Shown here piece after piece: positions 23,014 to 35,202 of a DNA stretch of 64,000 bases. Position numbers and translations under genes: made by a program. The notes below the pieces were generated by a model, which searched no databases, was not told the origin of the DNA, and saw nothing but the letters and a program-made list of their open reading frames with translations. Each line of letters starts with the position of its first letter. The first letter of the stretch is position 1. This DNA is from Tetraselmis striata (taxonomy: Eukaryota > Chlorophyta > Chlorodendrophyceae > Chlorodendrales > Chlorodendraceae): the NCBI GenBank assembly GCA_006384855.1, contig VCJN01003051.1:62001-126000 (forward strand). Direction: 5' to 3'.

Positions 23014-24005
23014 TTACGGGTGTGAAGTATGGGGCATGGATAGATATAGCGGCGCAAATAAATTACAAACCGTACTCAATCAGTGCTTCCATGGCCTAAT
23101 ATTGGGATGGGTAAAAACTCCCCAGGGGTGGCCACTTCACCGATGATGCGGGAATTTGATATTGCGCTCAAAAAGGCTACGGCGCTTGCGGCACAGGCTC
23201 GGGCGTTCCTTAAGGCATCCGAATTGAATACATGTATAAGTCATTTAGTAGATCGGCCAAGTCGGGCGCGCCTTAACACGTGGACGTCGGGGATTGTGCG
23301 GTGGTTAGATCGACTAGCTAGGGCGAACGTAGGGGCGGCTAGCTGAGGGGGCGCACCTTCCACTTGAGCAGTGAAGGTCACTAGCCGCGCGCGATGCCGC
23401 TATACTAGTAAAGGCATCGGTGTGGGCGCGTTTCGAATCGTCGGCAGCGTTAGCATGCACTACTAAAACCGGAGGTATATATGCCCAAGCATTTTATGCG
23501 TCAACCCCGTTGCCATCACAGTACCTAACGGTGTGGGTGTCCCCACATGGGTTGTGGCCGGACTGCACAATATGATGATGCAAGTACTCACCCCCCCGAG
23601 TATTTCCCAGTGCCCGCCGATTGGCCCAGATTCATGCCATGCCTGAGCGGTTCCTTGGACACTGACCCAGATGTGGCGGAGGTGAATATGAGACTATCGA
23701 ACATTTGTTGGTAGTGGGGTGCCCACGGTGGAGTATGTATCACCGTCGGTCATAATTTTGGGTAAGTTGTAGTTAGTTCCGGAGTTTAGGGATTTTATTC
23801 GGGGTCAGGTTATTGCGTCAACACCAGAGAACTGAATTGCCTTTATTTTGGGCGGGGTCCCCCCCTCCCTTCACGTCGTCCTGGGTTTTAATGGGAATGG
23901 GAAAAATTTTCCAGCTATGGCGTACGTTGGGCCCTCCCTCACATAGCTTTTTTGTTGCACATGTATCGCACTCCCGAAATGCTTTGCTCCGCGGGATGGG
24001 GCTTG

Positions 24006-24981
24006 CTCCAACTCGCATCACTTGAATGGGCCGACCCCCAAACGGGTAGGGCGGACCTTTCGTGGTCAGTGCCGGGTTTTTATTTATTTATGGCCGTGTT
24101 GTAGACATGTAGACAGTGATCTAAGAGTGTTGGAAATTCTATCACTGGCCCGGAATTTCTCTCGCAGAATGCTCCGGCAATTTGCTTGCTGTTGACTATC
24201 ACGGAGCGTCGCGCCTAGCCAGGCCAGGGATTTCCGTAAATGGATACCCTGTAGCTGCCCAAACGGCCGTCTTAGAGACGCCGCAGGGGTTCCAATGGTG
24301 CCAGTCCTGTCACGGGGGCGAGAAAAACAAAAGGATCGGCTACGTTGCAATTATAACGTTAAAATAATGACGTCCCAGCGCTGGCGGCGCGCCCTGAGGG
24401 ATGGGGCGAGTCGACGCTCACTGATTCGCATCGCCGCGATTGGCGCTCACTTTTCGCGGAAAGCAGTAGCTGCCGCCACGGAGGACAAGTAGCGGCAAGC
24501 GCACGGACGAGAGAGCGGGAAGGCAGAAGCGTGTTTCCAGACACGCGGTAGGAAGGGGCGCAAGTAGTGCTCACGCAGCGACGAGAGGTGTACGCGGGCA
24601 GCGAAATCAGCCAGGCGCAACAAGCGCAATCGCGGTCTTCGTCCGCCAGTCTCCGAATCACCCAGTGGGCGCGCAGCTGGAGGCCGCCAGCCATGCGTTT
24701 CGCGCCCTGCACGAGCGCTGTTCGCAGACTCGCGGCGAGCCTGCCCGCTCGTCGGGCTGGCAGCGTTACACACGATGGCCCGTGGCCTCGCCGCTGCCGG
24801 CCAGTACTCGGCGGCGCGGAGGCTCCCCTGTGCGGGGTGACACCGCGACGACCGCAGTCGGACATGCGTAGAAGGCCCGACACGGTGGGGAGCCTTCGCC
24901 TCTCGGCCCCGCTTCTTAATTTGGGAGGTCCTGCATTTCCAGATCGAGTAATGGACCAAGTGATCCCGTGTTCCTTAGCGG

Positions 24982-25017
<36 letters not shown>

Positions 25018-25050
25018 TTTGATGGGTGTGACGCGCCTTCGCAGTTCGTC
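24006..25050. other. Region upstream of the MnmM-like gene
   Basis: No supported gene. Overlapping G/C-rich open frames on both strands at 24359-25022 have no signature. A 32-nt C run (24983-25014) ends 36 nt before the proposed start codon. A CAG at 25041-25043 leaves room for an upstream exon. Confidence 0.4.
24983..25014. repeat. Poly-C tract upstream of the MnmM-like gene
   Basis: 32 consecutive C, coding strand. Confidence 0.95.
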
Positions 25051-26281
<1,231 letters not shown>

Positions 26282-27062
26282 AATTGCGCCCTCACACACT
26301 GAGAATATGTATGTGCGCAGCGCAGCGCCGCATTTTTTGTCCAGCAGTGAGCATTCACTCGCCGCCATCGTCGCCCATCGCTTGATCACGCCTTGACCCT
26401 ACACAGTTGTACACATGATGCAGTAGAAGATTCGTTAGTCCGTGCAGCATGTATACCATACCAAAAAACTTCGTCACAACACGGTGATATATTGCAGTGG
26501 CTGGCGGCTGCATAAAGCAAGGGGCGCACCCGCCTCACGAACCTGATGCTTCCCGGGTGACCACGGATACCACGCAGATGCTCTGCGCCCCCATCTCTTG
26601 TCTTGAGCGCTCGGCCGGCTTTGGACTGTTTACATTCTCGGTGACTTGTCCAGACGGTGATGTAACCTCCGCGGGCCTGTCCGTACACGAAACATTTCGT
26701 TTTTTTGGAAGACACACGGCAATCGTCTGTCAAACCGCACCCATGATCTATGTGCTAGTCACCCAGATCATTTGATAGATTCATCTGTATAAAGAGCATC
26801 AAAGGGGGGCGCACCTGGGATCTCTGTCCTCAAGCGACCACGACTGCGTGAGCATCTTTCTTCCCGTGATGGACATTTGCCTGAACCCTGAACGACCATC
26901 CAGAGTAAAGTACATGTAAACAAGCTGTTTCACCCAGCGTTTCATGCATGCTCCCCGGAACGTGGTTGGCAGGAGAATGCCCGCAGTTGAGGGGCGACGT
27001 CGCAATGAAGCATGATACGACATGACGTGACATGGTCATGTCGTAGGCCATAAACCGCTTAC
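26282..27062. other. Convergent spacer and possible 3' exons of the minus gene
   Basis: Between MnmM and the disordered-protein gene. The frame of the latter stays open to a stop at 26830, while a good donor (GCG|GTAAGC) at 27062 suggests splicing to unidentified exons here. No TGTAA was assigned. Confidence 0.35.
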
Positions 27063-29835
27063 CGCGAGCTGGCCGTTGCGAGTCGGCGGCCTTCACCATA
27101 CGCCCATCCCGGAACACGTGCGAGGGCTCCATCTCTTCCGCGCCCGGCAAGTGCGACAACACTGTCGACGCGCGATACGGAATGAGGCGATTGTGAGACA
27201 GTCCATACGGCAGCGACGCCGTGTGCGGCCCCCCGCCGTCCGAGGCGCCGCCGGGAAAGTCGCGCGACTGCACCGGCTTGCGAGGGACGACGAAGCCGTG
27301 CGCGGTGATGGTGCTCGGGATGGAGCGCACGAGGCTGCCGGCACTCGGCCTCCCGCCCCGCCGGTCGCCGCCTGGTTTCGTGGACGAGAAGAGCGCGCGG
27401 GTCCTCGGCTGAGCGCTGGCGGCGCGCCCAGGCAGCCGCTGGCTTGCGGCCGCTCGCTCGCCGTTCGTCGCCGTGGCGGACTTTGGTGGGAGGCGCCGCC
27501 TCCCGGGTGCCGACAGCGTGGCGCGGCTGCGGTGCTCCTTCTCAGCGGCCTCCTCACCCTCCATCCACCCCTCAGGGATGCTCGGCTCAGAGTTCACGAA
27601 CGACAAGGACTTCATCATCTCAAGCGCGGTGTCGCTGCCCTCTTCTGAAATCGGGCTCGGCTCCACCCCGCCAGAAAATGATGCCTCTGGGCCGGCCACG
27701 CCATTGGCCCGCTCCGACCCCCGGCTCTCATTCCCAGCAGGAGAAGACGCGCCAGTAAGCCAACCAGAGGGCGGACGACCCTGAGTACTCCCGTCACCAC
27801 GCTGCTTCGGGGATGCTGACATTGGCCGAGCACGCGCGGCGGGATTGGCACCATCAACCCCATCGGCGCCGGGGGGCGGCGAAGCGCTCTGCCAGGTCGG
27901 CGCCCGGTGCTCTGCCAGTGAGGAGGCTACGGCGAAGTCCAGAGCGTGCGCCTCACTGCCAAGGCCGCCGGGTGACTGGGGCCGCATGTGGCTGGAGGGC
28001 GATGCTGGCGGGGTCTCCCCATAGCGCAGCACCGGTGACGCACCGCTGCTCCCGCCAAACTGCGACCGATGCGCCGGGCTGGACGGGCCGAGAGAGTGGA
28101 GGCTGAGGTCATGCGGCAAGCATACATAAAAACGTCTAGTTCCTTTGATGGATCGGCCGAATTTTGTCATCGGTATTGCAGATGGTTGCATTTTATCTAC
28201 ATTGTAACTCTCTCCATCAGTTGCAACCACAGACATCCGCTGGATACTGAGTGCATCCCGCATTGGATGGAGCGATATACTCATCATTCTATATGAAGAA
28301 ACATCTCTCTTTCTCACCCCCCCCCCCCCCCACACACACACACGTCCGATTGTTTCGTGTAGCTACAGGGTAGCTGTTCATATGTCAAGCAATATATACA
28401 TGATGTGTATATATCATACATGCATATTGGAATGCGATGGGGATGCGATGCAGTGCTAGCCCAGTTTCTGCTACCAATGCCCACGTGCTGTCAGCTTGAA
28501 GCGTGTCATACTGCTACCCATATGGGGCATGGCGATGCTGCGTGCTTGGCTAATCTCTGTTACCCCCCCCCCCCCCCCCCCCCACCCTCCTCTCTTTCTA
28601 TTCGTGCAATAGTGCCCCCATGCATGCAAGATGCGTTGAGGAAAAACCGATAAACACTACAGAGACATCAACCCCCCTTATCCAATCCCTCATTTGCTGC
28701 CACCACCTGGTCCATCACTACCACGGCAGCCACCAAGACCAACGGGTCTATGCTTGAGAAAGGGGGGGGGGGGGGGGGGGGGGGCTACCTATGCTGGCCA
28801 GCATGCCGAGTTGCGCCACCGCTTGTCATAATGGTCCCCGGCGATGTGCGGTGGCCGGGGGACCGGGGCTGCTCCCTGCTCGGTGCATCCACGCGCTCCT
28901 CAGCCGCCCCTGCTTTGGCAGGTCCTCCCAATCCTGCAGCTCGCAGGGAGTGCTGCGCCCGCACCATCGACCCCTTCATGATGTGCCCCTTGAAGCCGCC
29001 GACGGCGCTTGATGGGCGCTGGCCGGGTGCGCAAGTGGATGCAAAGGCAAGCATGGGCAGGAGCGGGATCAGAGCTGACTACCTAAGGATCTTATCTTGG
29101 TACGCATGTTGTGGCATCATCCAATGCATTGACTCTCATACATACATATTTTATATAACATGTATGACAACAGCCAACAGTCGATGAAATCACTTTGGAT
29201 GGGGGGGCACCTTGTCGGATGCTCGCCTTCTGCTGCGCTCCCCACACAGCATGCATCGGGTCAGCAGCAGCGCCTAACATCCAAGATAGCCTAAGGGGTT
29301 GGGGCTGCTGAGACACGGCAAGATTGTTGAGAAGTGTGGGTAGGCAACCTGGCCGCCACAGGTGCTTTTCGTACCTCGAGCTCGGCCTCCCAGCCCCACC
29401 GCTGCGGTTGAATGAGGCGCCCGCCTGCTGCAGCTGGCCCGACAGCGGTCTTGCCGGCTGCTGCCCGTATATGCTGGTCGAGTGCCTGCCGTGCGGGCTG
29501 CCCACCGCCCGTCCCTGCCCCTCCGCCGGGGCAGCCCTCCCGCTCGAGCTGCATTCATGGCCGGCAACAGCGCGCTCTGTGCCGCCTCTGCCACCCGCCT
29601 CCCTACCGTAGGCCTTGCTGCGCTGCTTCACGGGCACAGGCGCCGAGCCCTCGAAGGGCGACAGCATGCCGCTGGCAGTATACACCGCGGCGCTGTGCCC
29701 CGGCCTCGTGGGGGCGCCCTCCTCCAGCGCTCGTCCGGGCAGAAAGCGGGCATGGGCATTGCCGGAGGGGGAAGAGAAGGCGCCGCTCGGCGACTTGCCG
29801 GGTGCGCCGATGGGCCTGCTCTCATAGGTGACCAT
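27063..29835 (-). CDS. Low-complexity (Ser/Pro/Gly-rich) protein of unknown function
   Basis: Not recognised. Proposed minus-strand exons: 29835-29375 (MVTYESRPIGAPGKSPSG...; Ser/Gly/Ala/Pro-rich), about 29007-28789, and 28102-27063 (a long disordered exon with SPSSHMRPQSPGG, ISEEGSDTALEMMKSLSF and HVFRDGRMVKAADSQRP). Junctions are phase 2 and fit as TCGAG|...|CATAG|C CTC CAC. The middle exon's acceptor (CATCAAG) is weak and an extra exon may be missing. The donor of intron 2 (CATAG|GTAG) is followed directly by 23 C on the coding strand. Codon use and G/C content resemble the other exons. The stretch with acidic ISEEGSDTALEMMKSL may be a short conserved motif. The 3' end is uncertain: either a stop at 26830 or further exons past 27062. 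Confidence 0.5.
28319..28583. repeat. Two C runs in the same intron
   Basis: C runs at about 28318-28331 (followed by CA repeats) and 28563-28583; on the coding strand these are G. Confidence 0.9.
28762..28784. repeat. Poly-G (poly-C on coding strand) after a 5' splice site
   Basis: 23 nt, four nucleotides inside intron 2 of the minus-strand unknown gene (intron begins at 28788). Confidence 0.85.
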
Positions 29836-31626
29836 CGCGATGATTGATGATGGCGAAAAGCAGCCGCCGTCACCCGGAGGCAGCGACTATTTGCGCCTGC
29901 GGGCAGTTGTCGTGTGTGGGGGTGGTGTGAGCCCAGCTTATTTATGATCCGCTTCCTATCCGCCGCATGCCGCTACGCGTTGTGTGCGCCTGTTGGAGCG
30001 CGCGCGCTCTGCTCCGAACTATGGGATACCCTGCACGCGGCCACGCGCAGTGACGAAACTACTGTAGCAGTGCAGCGGATCAGCGCAGTAGTACAGCAGG
30101 AATAGCGTCGCGCCATACATAGTAGCGACTACCCTCGTCCCCGTGCGCGCGGGACGAGTAGCAGTCGACAAGTGTATTTATATTTATTTCCTGATCGCCT
30201 TTTGCAGCTACCCTCACCTGTAGCTCATGTACCTGTATCCCCTGGATATTGACTAAATTTATTTCTACATACTGGTACTTCCACTATCACAAATACGTAG
30301 CGCGATACTTGGACTATCGGTTTATATCGGTAAATAGCAATGATATAAGCCCTATTGTGTACATATATGACACTCTTCCTGATGATCGTAGTACCCGGAG
30401 TAGACCACCACCACTACCCTACTGTGATTACATGTGCTAGATGCAACATTCAAGAAATCCACAGGAATCCAGAAGGAAATCCAGAAGGAAATCCAGCACT
30501 ACTACTCTACTGCTTGTACCTATTGATAGTACATAGAGTAGTACAGCAGCCGCCGCGTATATATATAGTAGTCTAGGTCATGATGCGGTACCCGGTATAT
30601 ACAGCAGCCCAATAATTGATGTCCCGACGAAGAAAGAGACGGAGAGGGAGTGATTCATATTGGCCTTCGAAGCAGGGAGCCTTCTTCGGTGGTGCAGATT
30701 ATTTGAAAGGAAACTAGGTAGAGGTGGCTGAAGAGCATCATAAACTAATGTGCAGCACAGTAGCACGTCCAGTGCTATGGAGGAGAGGTGGGCAAGACTA
30801 GGTGGATTCGTTCCCTTGGCAAATCGCGTGGGGTCCCGCACGGTGCGCTGGCTAGTGCAAGCGGTCCTGGGACTGCCAGCGGCCAGCAGAAACAAGGTGG
30901 GCGACGATGGTGACGATCGTGTCTTCTATCTGGGGTTTTACATATGCGAGAGGAAAGTCCCTGCGGATCACGAGTTAATAACAACGTCACGAGAACCACC
31001 TGGATATATCGGCAAGTTCTCGTCGTTTGTTTGCATTTTTGGCCATAACCCTTCTATCCGAGAAAGCTCGGCATTATGCCTTGTGTGTTGGGAAGGCCTA
31101 GCTAGTAGTAGCGTATGTAGATTGGTTGTTCTCCGCTGCTAGAGCCATCGGCATTCGGCTCATCACCGTTGTGTACAAATCCTGCCCTCACAATCTGACG
31201 AGGTGGCAAAGGTCACTTGAATGCTGGGCATCATGCACACAGCTGTGGTCTACCCGCACATGCGAACCAGCCGATATGCAGGGGCCTGGCGCAGGAATGC
31301 ATAGCTTCTTCGCTGACAACGAAAGTGCTGCACTTGGGCTGGCCTTAGAAGGATGGCATGCAATGGGCCCAGCCGACTCTGTGTGGTTGCATGGAGTCGG
31401 GCCGTAAGACAGATAGCCTCCGGCGCTGCCCTGGGACTATCGAAAGGCTGCAGTGTTGCAACATTTATGTGATTGCGGTTGGCTTGCGCGGATAGAGAGC
31501 GACAGTGCAGTGGTATGCAGGCATTGTGATCATGACATCGTAGTAACCAATCTCGCAATGTCCAAATCTTGACAGGTGTGGCGCGTGTACCCTGCTCATC
31601 AATGCTTCATCGATTGCTGGCGCCCC
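29836..31626. other. Spacer upstream of the unknown gene and downstream of ARGLU1-like
   Basis: No gene recognised. Includes a small tandem repeat (about 30465-30500; units of AATCCAGAAGGA). The 3' UTR of the ARGLU1-like gene should occupy its right end. Confidence 0.4.
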
Positions 31627-32555
31627 TCAAAGAATGCCCTCGGTCACCCGCAGCCCCTGGCCCACCTCCAGCTCAGCCGCCGCTTTGCGCAGGGCGTCTT
31701 GCACCTGCGCAGGATGGAGGCCATCTGCCGTGAGTCGCCAAGCCTTGCAGCCCAAACCACCTCATGCAAGGGTGAAGGCCTGGGGGGGGGGGGGGGGGGG
31801 GGGGGGGCGAGGCAGCCATGCCGCCCGCACCTTCTTCTGGTTCTCCTCCAGGATGTTCTTCACCTCCCGGCGCTGCCGCATGTCCTCCGCCAGCCGGCGC
31901 CGCTCCTTGAGCAGCAGCGCCTTGCGCTCCGCGTCGATGGTCTGCTTCACCTTCATCTCCAGCCGTGCGCGCTCCTCCATGAGCTTCGCCTCCACGCGCG
32001 CCTGGATGGCCGGCGAGGCCAGCTGCTCCTCCACGCGCCGGCACACCTCCTCCTCCACCTTCTGAGCCTCTGCCAGGGCCCAGCTCCCTGGCTCCTCGTC
32101 TGACCGCGCGCCATCCTCGCCACCGTCGTCGGGTGAGTCATTGCCGGTGCGCTTGGTCTTTCGGTATCGCCTCCTCCCCCTGCGGCAACAACCCCGCCCC
32201 AAGTGACAGCTTCATCGCGGCATTGCAGACGTAGTTTACATGTTGGTGGTGGTAGATTTATGAGTTTGGCGGTGGTAGGAAAATTAGGGGGAAAGGGAGG
32301 GAAGGGGGGGGGGGGGGGGGGGGAGCGGAGTTGCCATGAATGACCGCTGAGTAACATCGCAAGCGCGTACTTTGCCTTCTTCGGCTGGCGCTCCCGCGAC
32401 TCGCTCCGCGAGCGACGCTCGCTGGACCGACTCCGACTCCGGCTGCGGCTGCGGCTGCGGCTACGGTGCCGCGTGCCGCGCTCTGTGCTCGAGTCCCGGC
32501 TGCGCCCCCGGCCGCCCCCGCGCAGCCGCAGCGCTGCGCACGCCTCGGCCAGCAT
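31627..32555 (-). CDS. ARGLU1-like arginine/glutamate-rich SR protein
   Basis: Likely nuclear factor in pre-mRNA splicing and transcription, as for ARGLU1. Three minus-strand exons: 32555-32371, 32179-31831, 31704-31627 (phases 2 and 0), 203 aa. The N-terminus has an RS domain (HRSRSRSRSRSRSRSSERR) and a basic QPKKAK. The C-terminal two thirds is a charged helix/coiled coil: QKVEEEVCRRVEEQL, VEAKLMEERARLEMKVKQTI and RQRREVKNILEENQKKV, the last matching the ILEEN motif of ARGLU1. It is shorter than animal ARGLU1 (~270 aa). Both introns have C runs on the coding strand near the donor (32304-32323 and 31782-31807 as G on +). The start follows a short hydrophobic stretch (MLAEACAALRLRGGG) and has no upstream competitor in frame. 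Confidence 0.8.
31782..31807. repeat. Poly-G (C on coding strand) in ARGLU1-like intron 2
   Basis: 26 G beginning 23 nt inside the intron, whose donor is at 31830. Confidence 0.95.
32304..32323. repeat. Poly-G (C on coding strand) in ARGLU1-like intron 1
   Basis: 20 G, about 47 nt inside the intron whose donor is at 32370. Confidence 0.95.
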
Positions 32556-32738
32556 CCCTCGTCTCCGTGGAACTGGTGAGAGCTACGGAGAAACAGATGG
32601 GGAAAACGACCCAGCCGTCACCAACTGATAGACGTTCGCTTCGCGGAGGTGCGGGTGCGTATAGGCGCAGGCTGGGTGCTGCTAGCTAGATGCTACTTGG
32701 CAGGGGGCGTAAATCTTGAGGCCGCAGCGCTGAACTGG

Positions 32739-34142
32739 TATGCGCCGCGCATGATAATGCATCATCATCATCATGCGCATCATCATCATCATCAGGGTGC
32801 GTTATCCTTGCCCGTGTTCGTCGCTACTGTGCCGCCGCCCCGCTGTCCATCGCGTTCATTGTTCCCCCGATTGTTCCGCGCCGCCGGGGTAATTATTGAT
32901 TGATCATTGACGATATATTAATATAAGGATTATTTCGATCATTATTTATATTGATGCGATTACATAGTACCCGTAGGGGCGCTACAGTGGGGCTTATCAA
33001 TTACCGGGCTGAGGAATAACAGCGCCATGTAGAAAATCCTTCGGCAGGTAGCACCCGGTATGTAGCGACCATTTACAGTAACTGATGATGCTGCAACTCA
33101 CGGGGTGATTGGGGTACTGGTACCGTATACAGTATTATTGTCGCCGCCAGTCGCGCCTCTATAATTATTGTTGCTGCCGCCACTATGCTGCTGCACGCCA
33201 TCGTCAGTGGCAACACGCCCAGTTCCTAAACGTCGTCTGGCTTTGCGCAGAGCCGCTGAGCAGTAGCAGCTCATCCCGCACCTGTCTCCTATATTCTACA
33301 GCAGCCCCAGCTACCGTGGCTTCGTCACTGACACTGGTACCACAATTGACAGCGCAGTCTCGAGCTGACGGGACGCGCGGCACTTCAGAAGCGGCACACA
33401 TACCGACTATATGCGCCGCGCAGGATAATTCATCATCATCATCAGGGTGCGTTATCCTTGCCCGTGGTCGCTACTGTGCCGCCGCCCCGCTGTCCATCGC
33501 GTTCATTGTTCCCCCGATTGTTCCGCGCCGAGGTGATGATTGATTGATGATTGACGATTAAGGATTATTATGATCATTAATATCGATTTCACCGGGGCGC
33601 TGTAGTGGGGCTAATGAATTACCGGGCTGAGGAATAACAGCGCCATATATAAAACCTTTGGCAGGTAGCGCCCGGTAGGTAGCGACCATTTGCAGGAAAT
33701 GATTCTGCAACTCACGGGGCACTAATTACATCACGGGGTACTACTTACATGAGCTAGCAGCAGACGGCGATATCGGAAATCACCAAAATAAAAGGCAATC
33801 AGAAAGGTCCTCTACAGCGACACTGTATATTATAGTATCACGGGGTACTGGTACCGCAGTATGTTATTGTCGCCGCCAGTCGCGCCGCTAGATAATTATT
33901 GTTGCTGCCGCCACTATTCTGCTGCGCGCCATCATCAATGGCAACACGCCGCCCAGTTCCTTAACGTCGTCTGGCTTTCCGCAGAGCTGCTGAGCAGTAG
34001 CAGCTCATCCCGCATCTGTCTCCTATCTTTTACAGCAGCCCCAGCTACCGTGGCTTCGTCACTGACACTGATACCACAATTGGCAGCAGAATATCGAGCT
34101 GACGGCACGCGCGGCACTTCAGAAGCGGCACACATACCGACT
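32739..34142. repeat. Tandem duplication, unit about 0.61-0.73 kb
   Basis: The segment with GTGCGTTATCCTTGCCCGTG through CTGCAACTCACGGGG occurs at about 32798-33105 and again at 33448-33718. The segment from GGGGTACTGGTACCG through CGGCACACATACCGACTA occurs at about 33111-33405 and 33842-34142. The offset is about 650 and 613 bp in the first part and 731 bp in the second; the difference is the insertion of the short element at 33743-33837. It contains (ATC)n runs (about 32759-32794 and 33430-33442). No gene. Confidence 0.8.
33743..33837 (-). mobile_element. Short interspersed element, copy 2, with 13-bp target duplication
   Basis: The core (33745-33816) is the reverse complement of copy 1. 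ATCACGGGGTACT occurs at 33730-33742 and again at 33838-33850. The neighbouring tandem unit has the unoccupied site near 33105-33120, so this is a real insertion of about 95 bp. Confidence 0.8.
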
Positions 34143-34439
34143 ACCGGCACTTGCCAATTCGGCAATTCCCAATATGGCCATGACGCCGGGTGTTGCCGCC
34201 GCGGGTGGCATGCCGCGCCTGTTTCAGCCTTTTCGCCCCGAGCGGTGCTCCCAGCCTGCAAGCCGTGTTGGACGGGCAGGCGCGTCGTCTGTTGGGGTAC
34301 GTAGATCAGGCAGAAACCGGAGCAGGTGCGTGAGTGCGTGCGCCTTTCCTCGTTGTCGCACTTTGCACAACAGAATTGGGAACTTCAAATTGGGCTGTTT
34401 TTTTCTAGTTTTCGGGCAGGCGCGGCAGCCCTCCGGCTG
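34143..34439. other. Leader region of the Ctp gene
   Basis: No separate gene; presumably promoter and 5' UTR. In-frame sequence upstream of the chosen ATG (from 34326) is open but does not look like a transit peptide. Confidence 0.4.
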
Positions 34440-35168
34440 ATGTCCCTGGCGTCGCCTTACCGCAGGGTGCCCTTGGGCCGCGGGAAAACCGCTGCCAGAG
34501 CTGTGCCACATGCTGGGCCCCCGGCCAGGCTCGCTGAGGCATCCGAGTCTGAAGTGAAACCGGAGACGTTCGGGGTGGCTTCACAGGTACGATCGCACCG
34601 GTTACCCCTGTGCCATTTCTCCTCCTCCCATAGATGGAGTGGAGAGAGGACGTATAATTCATAACTAGATACACGAACTATGTGTCTTAATGTATCTTAA
34701 TATGCGGTTCTATAGCGACTATGTATAATAAGCATTCCTTCCCTGTGTATCACTGCTTGCTTTTATATGATTGCCGATCTGTCCACGCATCCCTCACGTC
34801 GATGCACACGCACGCTGCCCGCGTGAGCAGATCGCTGCGCGCCTGGGCGCTGCGGTGTGTAGCGCTGCGCTGCTGCTCGGCTCGGTGCCGCCGGTGGCAC
34901 ATGCCGTGACCGAGAACCAGCTCGTGTTCCTGGAGGTACCCCCCTCCCCCCACTGCAGCCCAGAAGCACGCCCCTGCTACTACCTTTGCGGCCCATCAGC
35001 GAACCCCATCCTGTCCCTTGGCAGCACAATGGGTCCCACGCCTGGTGGTGCTCTCTGACTCGGGGCTATGGGCTAGGCTTGGCGCGCCGTGGACCGCGCT
35101 TATGTGGACAAGACGTTCAATGGGAACAACTGGTTCAAGGTCCGGGAGCAGACCCTGAAGAAGGCAAT

Positions 35169-35202
<34 letters not shown>

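Larger units (their letters stand above)
21480..24005 (+). pseudogene. LINE (non-LTR retrotransposon) 3' fragment, copy A
   Basis: Encodes the C-terminal side of a non-LTR reverse transcriptase. The segment with PVVNQYRYLGSVIKSDLGMR (near 21780-21845) is the familiar Y-x-YLG motif after the palm domain. ILT|YGCEVWGMDRYSG follows once the 1,032-bp insertion at 21982-23013 is ignored. Frames are broken by stops and by a G run (about 21731-21771) where copy B has only seven G. Homology with the minus-strand copy 44145-45545 extends to about 24000 and covers the zinc-knuckle region. The 5' half of the element is absent. Confidence 0.75.

Noticed and set aside
26830..28341. Single 503-aa ORF on the minus strand taken as one gene
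   Set aside because: Its first part crosses an intron with homopolymers, and its first convincing coding residue is after the CTCAG acceptor at 28103. Modelled as the last known exon of a spliced gene instead.
30465..30500. Small tandem repeat as a possible minisatellite gene or peptide repeat
   Set aside because: Only about three short units, no open gene around it.
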